From assembly GCA_016169945.1 (NCBI GenBank), contig JADLSH010000369.1:2666001-2730000 (forward strand): 64,000 nucleotides of DNA. The letters run 5' to 3'. The DNA comes from Trachythela sp. YZ-2020. Lineage: Eukaryota > Cnidaria > Anthozoa > Malacalcyonacea > Clavulariidae. A program made the translations under genes and the position numbers. The notes beneath the pieces are model-generated. The model saw only the letters and a list, made by a program, of their open reading frames with translations. It was not told the origin of the DNA and did not search any database. This document shows positions 12,901-24,900 of this stretch, in pieces; the stretch's first letter is position 1, and each line of letters begins with the position of its first letter.

Positions 12901-15900
12901 TACTGCATGCATGCATACATGTAGATTATTTTATTGCCATAACTAACCAAAGAACGGTTAAAAAATATTTGTAGAACTCTATGAACTGGATAATAAGAAC
13001 TTATCATTTTTACAGGTAAACTACGTCAAGCGTTCCTCTTTTCAGTTCCTAATTTCATTTCCAATTTTCCTAATTACCTTTTCAATTTGCAAAAAAATCG
13101 TTGCAAATCTCTTGAGGGAATTTGCAAATGTTCCTAAACCGATTCAAAGTTCCTCACTTCCTGTTTAAATCCCCTCACTTCCTGTTAACAATTCGAGCGA
13201 AAAAACTCGCTGGTTTTGTTTATTTAATTCCTTTCAAACAAAATTTACATTCATAAATTGAAAGAAAGAGCTAGAAGTCATAATAATAAAGACTTTCGAT
13301 TTTGAATTATTTAATTGAATTAGGGGTCAAAGGTTCCTCTTGAACATTTTGACTTCCTGTTTTTTTTTCATTTCCTGTTTTTTTTTCACTTCCTGTTACT
13401 GCAAAAGTCTTTATTTTTGTTACTTCTAGCTCTTTATTTCAATTTATGAGTGTAAATATTATTTCAAAGGAATTATATATAAGAATACAAAGTCTCTCAA
13501 CTTCGAATTCAACAAAACCAGCGAGTTTTTGTGCTCGAATATATTATTAACAGGAAGTTAGGAACTTCTAACAGGAAATGAAGAACTTCTAACAGGAACT
13601 GAGGAACTTCTAACAGGAACTGAGGAACTTCTAACAGGAACTGGGGAACTTCTAATTGGCTTAGGAACATTGCAAATTTCCTCAAGGGACTTCCAACAAA
13701 CGTCTTGACAATTGCAAAGGTAATTAGGAAAATTGCAAATGAATTAGGAACTGAAAAGAGGAACGCTTGACGTAGTTTACCTGTACAGAAAACTCCAAAT
13801 AATATTAAATCATAAAATTAATATTAATGGTCGCGTTGCTTTTCAAATTTGGAGAAATAATACGAGGCATGGGCATATATGTAAAAGCTTTTGGAATGCA
13901 ATAGAAGGTATAATTAAATTGAAATATTTCGTTTAAGAATTCAACGGGACTGAATACAAAGCTTGAGAATAATCTTGAAAATTCTGAACTCCCTAACGGG
14001 AATCGAATCCGTCTAACATAGTTACATTGATGTAACAGACTAGGTGTTTGCTTACCAGTGTGCTTTTGTATCCTTGAATTCTAATGTAGTGGAAAATTGA
14101 AAACGTATATCTAACATTTTCATGTTTCCAAAGATACTGGACCAGTGAGGTTTTCCAAAAGGGTCGACAGTTTCTTTAGATGAAGGGACAGTCCAGGTGA
14201 CTGAATCATTCTTCTTCGCAACCAGCAAGTATCCTCCTCCATCAGTTGTGACGTCACACCAAGCCTTAGTTTATATAGACAAAAAACGTAAATCATTGAG
14301 AAGTCTGTATAAACGTAAAGCCAAGACACCGATAATAAAGCAAGAAAATGTACCGAACTATTTAACTGTATCGCCTATGAAGATTTCACACAAGATTCCA
14401 CCTGATGTGCATGAATTGGAATTTCACGTGTGAAATAGAAACTTAAATATACAAGGAATGCAATCAAGTTCTTGTGTGAAAATATCCCATATGAAATGCT
14501 GAATTCACATCCTGAATTCACGTGATATAAATCATATATGTGCGATTAAATCAATCTCAGTTGCAAGTGAACTCTCTGAATTGTGAAATTCTGTAAAATA
14601 AATAACGTTCAATTTATATGTAAAAGGCTCAGATGTGAACTTAAATTGAGTATATCAGCTATGAAATGTTCAGTTTACATAAAAGGCTCAGATGTGAAAT
14701 CCTAAATTCGCGTGAAATTGGCCATGTGTAAAATATAAAAATCACATATGAAATATTCAATTCCTATGCAAAATCAAATCAATTTGTAAAATTAAATCAT
14801 ATATGAAATTCATATTTGAACTTTCCATGTTTGAAATAGATCATATAATATGAAGAGATTAATTCATATGTAAAATGCTCCCATGTGAAATAAAACGCAA
14901 AATATAAAATCCTTAATTCATATACATGAAATTTCAATGCAGTGAAATAAATCAGTTATGAAATGTTAAATTCACATGAAAAAGGCTCAGATGTGAAATC
15001 CCTAATTCATTTGAAATTTCTATGTGTGAAATAAAACACACACGAATGTACAATTCATATGTGAAATCAAATCCATGTGTGAAATAAATGACGTATGAAA
15101 TCCGTAATCTTTGATGTGAAACTGTATACGGTGTAAAATAAATCAGCTAGGAAAGGTTAATTCACATGAAAAAGGCTCAGATGCGAAATGAAATCATATA
15201 ATTATAGTCTATATATAGAATCTTTCATGTGAAACTCTCGTGTGTAAAATTGATCACATACGAAATATTCATTCATATATATAAGAACATACCCATGTGT
15301 GTAATTTAATCACATAATTATGAAATCCTTGATTAATATGTGAAATTTTAATGCATGAAATAAATCCATAAGTGAAGTGGTCAAATATGAAATGTTTAAT
15401 TCATATCTAAAATCAAATCCATGTGTGAAATAAATCACTTACGAAATATTCAAGTCAGTCACATAAAAAGGGCTCAGATGTGAAATTAAATCACATATTA
15501 AATCGTTAGGGAGCGGTCATTTATGGTATGGTAGGGGGTGGATGTTTTTTTAGGCACAAGCTCGAAAATTCCATATCCCCTCTCTTGAGCAATTGTTGAC
15601 CTTCATAACCCTGCCTTCAGATGTTCAAAAAAATTACAACCCCTCCTCAACGAGATTGTAAGTTTAATTAATGCCCGAATGTTGAAGTTTTGTTGTAGAT
15701 GGGAATTTTCGAGGGAAAACAATATATAATATTTTAGACCTAACCAAGAACAGTTGCGAACAGATAGGCCCTCTGGCAGGAATCGAACCTCCGGCCCTGC
15801 GATTCCGGTGCAGCGCTCTGACAACTGAGCTACAGAGTCAAGTTGCCAAGAGTTAAGCACAAGTTCATGTATAAATATACTAGGGAGATGTCAGTGTTTG

Positions 15901-18900
15901 GTATAAGGGTAATATTCTAGATTTTTGGGCATCTCACTCAATACAACTGAATATATGTTGAAGATGTTTTGCAGCTGGAAATTTTCGAGAAAAGATTATA
16001 TACATATTTTAGACCTAACCAGGAGCAGTTGCCAAAAATGCAAAGTTCTAGATATAGATCCTGTGGCAGGAATCGAACCTGCGGCCCTATGATTCCCGAG
16101 CGCTCTGACCACCAAAATATGTATATAATCTTTTCTCAAAAATTTCCAGCTGCAAAAAAACTTTCAACATTCAGTTCTATGATGGCCCAAAATCTAGAAT
16201 ATTATCCTTATATACCACTCACTGTCATCACCCTCTTGGCAACTTGACTCTGTAGTTCAGTGGTATTTGTATATAATTTTCGCTCGAAAATTTCCATCTA
16301 CAAAAAACCTTCAATATTTAGTTTTATCGAGCGAGATGTCCAAAAATCTAGAATATTAAGTATGTCGTAACTCGTAACCACCTTTTTCATATTATAAATC
16401 TAAACATAAAATCAAAATAGATGTTCGCTTTAAAAACACAATGTACATTACTGAAAGTTCTTCTAATGTTTAGACCTTGCAATGGAAAAAATGAGTCCAA
16501 TACTAAAAAATATGAGTCGAAACACTGTGTGATTTTTTAATTGTGTCTCCAGACTCCAGTAACAAGGTAAAGGGCTCTAAAGACAATGTCTGAATCACGA
16601 AAATGAGGTTCTATAGTCAAGGGTCCAAGGCCAAGTATTTTCCGGGAAGGGTTTATATTATTTCGGTTATTACATATCAAAACTGTTTTTCCCATAACCC
16701 CTCCTACTTCAGGTCAGGAATCAACATAACCCCTCCTTCGTTGACCTTTAAAATTTTGTAACCCCTCCTCAAAAACATCCACCCCCTACTACCCCATAAA
16801 TAATGACCGCTCCCTTAATTAATGTGTCAAATTTCAATGCATGAAATAAATCATATACATCAAGTGATCAAATAAGAAATGTTTAATTCATGTTAAAATC
16901 AAATCCATGTGTGAAATAAATCACTTATGAAAGATTCAAGTCACATATCAAAAGGGCTCAGATGTGAAATTGAATCACATATCCCATTTATATGTGAAAT
17001 TTAATGTGTGAAACAAATCAAATATATAATGACCATTACGTTATTCATATATTTAACTTCAAAATGTGTCAAACACTGATCCCTATATTCAGATCAGTGG
17101 TGTCAAATTACAATTCATGTTGTTGCTTCGGTGGCGCAGTCGTCAGGACAAGCGCCTTTCACCTCTGAGTCTTGAGTTCGATTCTCGCTGAGGACTATGC
17201 TCATCACACTCATGTGAAAAAAGTCGGTCAACGCTCTGCCGAAAGTCGTGGGTTTTCTCCGGGCACTCCGGTTTCCTCCCACAAGGAAAGTTTACTGGGT
17301 GGGTTAGGATACACAGATTAGGAAAGTAATATCACAATTGTTGTAAAAATAGATAATGTAGGCTACATACATAATGTAGGTAAGCAAGATACTTGATGTA
17401 ATCGGTCACTGAAAAGCCCCAACGGGGAGTGAGCTGAATAATATATGAATATGAATATGCTATGCTACGGCATTTCAGGGAGTATCGCGGGTGTGTCAAT
17501 TGTAAACAAAGACTACTAAAATACCGCTTCCAGTTTAAAAAATTATTTAGATTTCAAAATGAAGATAATAAAGTGGAAATTGAACTTCGTGCCGTGCAAT
17601 TTTGGTCTGAAATCAAACTTGTGATTACAAATCGCACTCCCGCTTCGCGGTCGTGCGATTTTGTAATCACACGTTTGATTTCAGACCAAATTGCACTCCA
17701 CTCAGTTCAATTACCATTATTAAAAACAAAAAAAGTGAAAACCAAAACAACCATTTCGGCCTTACGTCCAACAAAACACCTCCTTCTATTCCGGAAATGA
17801 AACCTTTCGAAGATGACCTTATAAAACTAATCGAAAATTTACAATTTCGGCCATATAGGAACCAATTTCAGAAATCTTTGACTAACGATCCAAAGAAAAT
17901 CAATTCGTCTCCCAACATTTTCATTTTTGCAGACAAAACCAGGAATATTTATGAAACCTCGCTCGACACATACAACAAGCTCTTACATGACAACATCACA
18001 AAAACATATAAGCATGGATCCGAGGACACTATAGATGAAATTGATTCAGAACTAAAAACATTTCGAACAATTTACTAATCCGCGACAGAATAGAAAAAAT
18101 GAAAAAACGCGAAGCATTTATATCTTTAAAAGACCACAAAGAAAATTTCGAAAACAATCCAAAATGCCGATTAATTAATCCCGCTAAAAGCGAATCCGGA
18201 AAAATAAGCAAAATTATTTTGGACAAAATTAATTCTAATGGTTTGGCAATATAAAAGATAAGGACAGACACAGTTTTATTTCGTTTGACATTGTCGATTT
18301 CTACCCATCTATTTCTGAAAAACTATTGGACCAAGCTTTATCTTGGGCTTCAAATTTGGCTACTATAACTGAAAATGATATTTCAATAATAAAACACGCT
18401 AGAAAATCTCTCCTTTTCAATACCGGAATTTCATGGATAAAAAAAGATAGCAAGAGTTTGTTTGACGTTACCATGGACAGTTTCGACGGCGCAGAAATTT
18501 GTGAGTTAGTAGCCCTTTTCATTTTAAACCACTTGAGTAAGAAATTTGGTAAAGAAAGCATCGGCCTATAATAGAGATGACGGTTTGGCTATTATAAAAA
18601 GTAAATCAGCACGTTTAGCAGACAAAACAAGAAAAGATCTCCAAAAAATTTTCGAGCAGTTTGACCTAAATATTACCGCCGAATCAAATTTACGCATAGT
18701 AAACTTTTTAGATGTAACTTTCGACCTTAACAATGAAAAACATAGGCCCTATAGGAAGTCCAATGACGATCCACTATACATAAATATGCACTCTAATCAC
18801 CCACCGAGCATCACAAGGCAACTACCTGCATCAATTAACAAGCGCATCGCACTTCTTTCATCAGATGAGCAAACTTTTCAGAAATCTGCACCCATATATC

Positions 18901-21900
18901 AGAACGCATTTAGGCATAGCAGCTTTAATCATGAACTTAGCTATACACTCAGCACACACCGCAACAACAACGCAGGAATAGGCAACGCAACATCATTTCG
19001 TTCAACCCACCATTTAGCAAGAGTGTTAGCACAAACATAGGACGTAATTTCCTTAGTCTAATTGACAAACATTTTCCACCGCACCACAAGCTCCATAAAA
19101 TTTTTAACAGAAATACAGTTAAAGTAAGTTACAGCTGCATGAACAATATCAAGTCAGTAATCACTAAACACAATGCACGCATATCTAGGAATAACAAGCC
19201 ACAGGACAGGAACACTACCAATTGCAGTTGTAGAGAAAACACCATTTGCCCGCTTCAAAAACAATGCATGACTAGGGACATAGTATACAAAGCAACAGTC
19301 ACAGTAAGCAACACAAACACGATCAAAAATTACATTGGCATGACTGCAACCACATTCAAAGAGCGATTGGCCAACCACACTAAATCTTTTCAGCATAAAA
19401 AGCATGCAAACGACACGGAACTTTCGAAATATATTTGGACATTGAAAGAAAACAATAAGGATTTCAGTATTAATTGGCAAATTTTAAAACATTCTATTTC
19501 GTACACGGGAGGATCAAAACGATGCAATTTATGCTTAGAAGAAAAATTTTGTATTTTGAAAGAAAAAAACAAGAATTGTTTACTCAACAAAAGAGCTGAA
19601 ATAATTTCACGGTGTCGTCATCGTAACAAATTTCGCGTAAACAACGCAAACAAAGCCATGCATGCACACATTGTCTCCCACATACACCCCACGTTCCGGC
19701 AGGAAGCATATAAGCGGTCATTTCTTTCGATACTTGTTACTGCCTGATGATTCTTTTACAGATGAAACAGCCTGTTGCAGACAAGTTTTGAGGTAAGCGA
19801 AAATCTATATATATATAATAATAATAATAATATTGAAAAAATTATTGAGAAATATTTTGTTTACTGCGCGTTTTTACTTAATATTTCAGCATATAGCTAT
19901 ATACAGACATTCGTTGAGGACCGTTGAGGAGAATTATTGAGATTTATTTTTCATATGTGTAATCAAATCCATATGTGAAATTAAATCATATATGAAATTC
20001 TTTACTCATATGTGAAGTTTATATACATGTGTGAAATACATTACATATGAGATAATCAATTAATATGTGAAATTGCAGTGCAATGGTGAAATTTGGAATC
20101 TAAAATCTTCAATTTGTATACATGAAAGTCTGCATAGGTTAAGAATCATGGTGATATATGGGCCGGCTATATACGAATAGAGAATCAACTGCAATTGAAT
20201 GGGAACTAAACGTTCTAAACATTAAAGGAATAATGCAGCTTGGTGATGGAATATTAAATATAAAAAGGGACGCATGTGAAAGACAAACACAAATGTTCCT
20301 TGATTATCTTTCTGTGATGTTCATGCTATGTTGTCAAAAAGGCCAAGTGGTGGTAAAATACTTAATTCAAATAAAGACAACAAAATTTTAAACACAAACC
20401 TTCACGACGTTTTTGACCTCTTTTGGATAAATCCAGTAAAATCCATCTGTAGCGTCTGGTACTCTATCAACGACGTCTGAGCAATCAAGAGCAGGGTTGA
20501 AATATTCTCCAAGTGTTGAACTTCCTATTAAAATAGAATGTATTTAGAATAATTTTGGTTATCTTTGGCTATTCTTTTGGACTATACCATGTAATACACT
20601 TTCCCAAAATTTCGGTGTGTACATCACAATGTATGTAGTTTGTATCATGAAATAATTATGATAAACGATTTTTGCTTACAGCAACATTTCGGATGTTCTC
20701 TTGCGAGGAACATTACAATATTGTCACGCAATGGTGCAGGTTGCTTTGGAACGAAATGGCGGCTGTAGGAGCGAACAATTTTGTTTTGAAGGTGAAATGG
20801 CAGATTTTAACAACTTTTTGCGTTCATCGGTAACTTTTATCAACAGGGAAACAACAAGGGACCTAAATTTCTCGACAGACTGATATCGGTGTCATAGATA
20901 GCATCTAAAAGCTCGAGGACATACTTGTATCTAATGTGGTGGGTTTGCTTGAACAGATTTGTGTTCACATTTTCCAGGGACTTTAGATCGTTACTTTGAA
21001 ATGCAGACTGAACAGTTTCGTAAATTGACATTGTCGACTTGTATAATATAGCAATCTATACTCGACATTACTAAAGATTTTATTATCATTCCGTATTGAC
21101 TGAAGACTGCTGAATACCCCAAGGAGCGAATTAGTCAAGATGAGTCAAACAAATCGAGCCAATGAGAAAGGAGAACATCAGAAAGCTCGAATATTGCCCA
21201 AATGCGTCAGACCCCCGCAAACTTTAGTCAAAATGCAAATGGACCAATCAAATGGCTAGAATCCGCCTCAGATTAGTCAAAACTCACGCAGATAATCGCT
21301 ATTTTGACTTTTTTACTGCAGGCTAGGCTGCTGCACGAAATTGATAACTGGAGTATTTCTGAATATTAAGAGGCTGTCTCCGTAAAAACCTCCTGGTCAA
21401 TATGTGGCTCAAAAATAGATTTCTCTCATACTCTGGTGTTTTGAAGGTCTATCCTTGGGAACAACTAAAATCGATTTCATTTGACTCAAATTTATGTTAA
21501 ATTATTTTTGGGGGCGATTGATGTTCGATCGGCTGGTGACCAACTTGAACTCCGAATGAGGCAAAATATCGACATATTTTCACCGCTATTTTTTAAAATA
21601 AAATTCATACCTAAATTTTAATATTTTTGCACAGAAATATGGACTTATCCTTCTATTTTCGTTGGTGATATGACTTAGATAATTATTCTTTTGTATAAAA
21701 TAGAAAACAGCGCAGTTATTGACCCTCCTGCACGGATAACGGATATCGTCTCAAAATATACCAACTTTGAAACCTTATTTCAAAATCGTGGTACTTGATT
21801 GGCACATGACCTTAGCTTTTCTATAAACTACTAACATTAGTCAACACAAATTGCTAATAAAACTATTTCTGCTTTAGCATTTGACAAGAGTGACAAGCGC

Positions 21901-24900
21901 TCGAACTTTGTAAAATTTGAAAATGTGTCGAAATTGAGCATATTTAACGGTAAACCTAATTATTGATATTAACAGATAAAATCACCTTACACTACACGGA
22001 ATGAAGCTTGATTATGTAAATATATGTCGTTCATCATTATTCTAATTTCGCTTTGCGCTTGAAAAAAATTGTTTGAGTAGAGGATAGAGTCATTCAACGC
22101 CAGTGTCTTCTGCGCGCATCACTGCCATTAGAGGCCTGACTATCACATACGAACTTCGCTTTGTTCGCTTTGTTTACCTCCTGTAAATAAAATGTCTATG
22201 TGTCTTGGGGGTTTATTAACAATGTCCAATCAAATTAGAAAACTCAGAATTAGTCATAATACAGAGTTTTCATCTGTTTGTTTACGTTAAACTGTTAAAG
22301 TGCTTATAAACCCAAAATGGGTTTTTATTGATTCGGATAAGACATGAAAAGTTAGTTAGTAAGTTCTAGATTAGTTTTTGGCTTAGACTTTTAGTTTCGG
22401 AGATATAAAGGCTCAAACAGGCAAATTTTGCCATTTTCTGAAAAAAAGTAGCGCGACAAAAATATCACCAAGGGGCCTGGATCCCAGGAACCCAACTTTG
22501 ATAAACAACTAAGAAATATATGGCGAAGATATCGATATCTTGTGTTTTTTTTTGCATATTTTGTCTAAACGATGTTTCGTTTGTGCGTGATATTACACAG
22601 AAAGTACCAACAGTAATATATCTAGCTATCTGACACCTTTTTTGGATGATAAATCACCTACTGCGGCTTTAAACCGATAGAAAAGAGGACACCGAAACTC
22701 ATCTGAGACATTTGCCTTCGGATTTGGTGGCAAATACAGGCCATAGTTATAGACCTATAAACAAAGACTAATGTACCCAGTTGTCCCAACATAGGACAGG
22801 AATCAGAATACAGGTAAGCTGTGATTTTAACAAATGCAATGATGTCTATTCGCGCGTATGAACTTTGGATATTTAAATCTTTAACGTTGAATCATGTCAC
22901 CTAAATTTGCATATTGTTAGCTTAGTACAATGTCATTGAAGCCAGTATGGAATGAAAGGTTCTGCGGGCACACAAATCGATTGAAGTGCTTCTACCTCTG
23001 AGAGATTACATACTGCTGTTATAGAATAATATATCATATATGTTTCAATGTGGAAATTATCACAACTTTAATGCCTTTATGGTATTTGACTAATATAAAT
23101 TAATAGGCCATTCTACTTTTAGATTTCAACCTACTTTATATGTGGACTTTCAGTGTCTTGTATTATCCTACACATGTGGTCAATGTCAAATGTTTTATAT
23201 GACAGCGAGATACTGATGCTATATGTTTAATTGATACATGTATTTGGCACAAAGTTGATCACCAAATGCTGCACTGTCCCACTAGTGGAACCACCTTAAC
23301 CTGAGTATCAGGCATTTCTGCAGTTAGGCCTTGGTTTGTTAGCCACCTATGTTGAAGAACCTTGGGGAGGCTATCATTTTTCATTTACATGGACAAAGAT
23401 GACAATCTGTCAACCAATCTTTCTGTGAAAGGTTCTGTGAGAATATACATGGGGGCCAATTTCATTAGATTGTGGGTTGGCCAGTTGCAGTTAACCAGTT
23501 ATTATTCTTGAAAATGTCCAAATTTTGGGTAAATTTGGATGTAAAATATGTAGGGAAACAAGCTTCCTTGCTAAAGTGAGAACCAACTTTAAAGCAGAAG
23601 TAGAAATCAGAAATGAAATGCAACCGATTCCCATGTCCATGAAGGCATGAAGACTATACAATGCAGTAAAAGGTTTAAGTTCCATTCCAACAAACTTTTA
23701 ACCCTTGCATTCGTTCATTTATTTCTTCTTTCTTTATTTGATACTATACGAAATAATTTTATAAGCAATTGGTTCGCCAGAAGAGGCATCTATGTCCCAG
23801 AATTTATAGACATAAGTTACTGCAAGTGTCATGGTCGTCTCCACGATCGACTTTGAAATCGCATTTAAATCCATTCCTTCGTCTATATTCCACGATTGAC
23901 GATGCAAACCACTAGAAGGGTTACTTTACACACTCAAAAATGTGTTTGAGTTCAAAAATGTGTTTTTTTCCTCAAGAAATAGCCGAATTTTCAAGATGAT
24001 TTATCCAAATGTAATTGTTTTTATAGTAAAATTAAATACACACGTTCCTGGGACCCAGTCCCCCGGAAGACGCTACTTTTTTTCCAAAATAGCGACTTTG
24101 AGCCTGTATATCTCCGAAACTAAAAGTCTAAGCCAAAAACTAATCTAGAACTTATTAACTAACTTTTTATGTTCTATCCGAATCAGTAAAAACCCATTTT
24201 GGGTTTATAAGCACTTTAAAGTTTCGTTAGAATGTACTAATTAAATCTCGGGGGAAACCCCTGGCCGAAAGAAATGTACTCGCTGTGCTTATACATGTCA
24301 ATCAACACGATGAAATGTTTCGTTGCTCTCTGGCTTCTCTTTCTTCGTATTGCATTAAATAGTAGTCTTAGTATTGCACCAGGTTCTTGTGTCTACAATA
24401 TTGTTTTTCCTGTACTCATTGATATAGTGTTCACTATTACTACAGCCAGGGCCGGATTAACGTCGCGCGAGGCCCGTGGCAGATTTTCAGCGCGACGCCC
24501 CAACCCCAACCCCAACCCCCCTCGTTATGAAAACCTTTGAATTCAAAGACGCACAAAATTGTTAAATAATTGTTTTCAATTTTATCCGCAAATCACCGCA
24601 ATTTCGCTGGGGCCAACTGCTAACCCTAGGGGCCCTAAATGCGCAAGTCCCTAAATTCGCGAGGCATCTAAATTCGCGAGACACCTAAAATGGGCGTGTC
24701 CCAATAGAAAATAATAATAATAAATGGGCGTGTTCTCGTAAAAATGGGCGTGGCACAGCAAAGCGCGAGGCCCCATAAGCGCGAGGTCCGCGGCATATGC
24801 CGCATCTGCCACATGGTTAATCCGGCCCTGACTACAGCCGCAATTGGTGGTCACGCAACGTTAGATAAACCTAAACTATTAATTTTCGGCAGACAGTAGA

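Noticed and set aside
14345..20130. CRISPR-like array in the ATGTGAAAT repeats
   Set aside because: Repeats are degenerate and of irregular spacing in eukaryotic intronic DNA, with no conserved direct repeat or unique spacers; it is a minisatellite.
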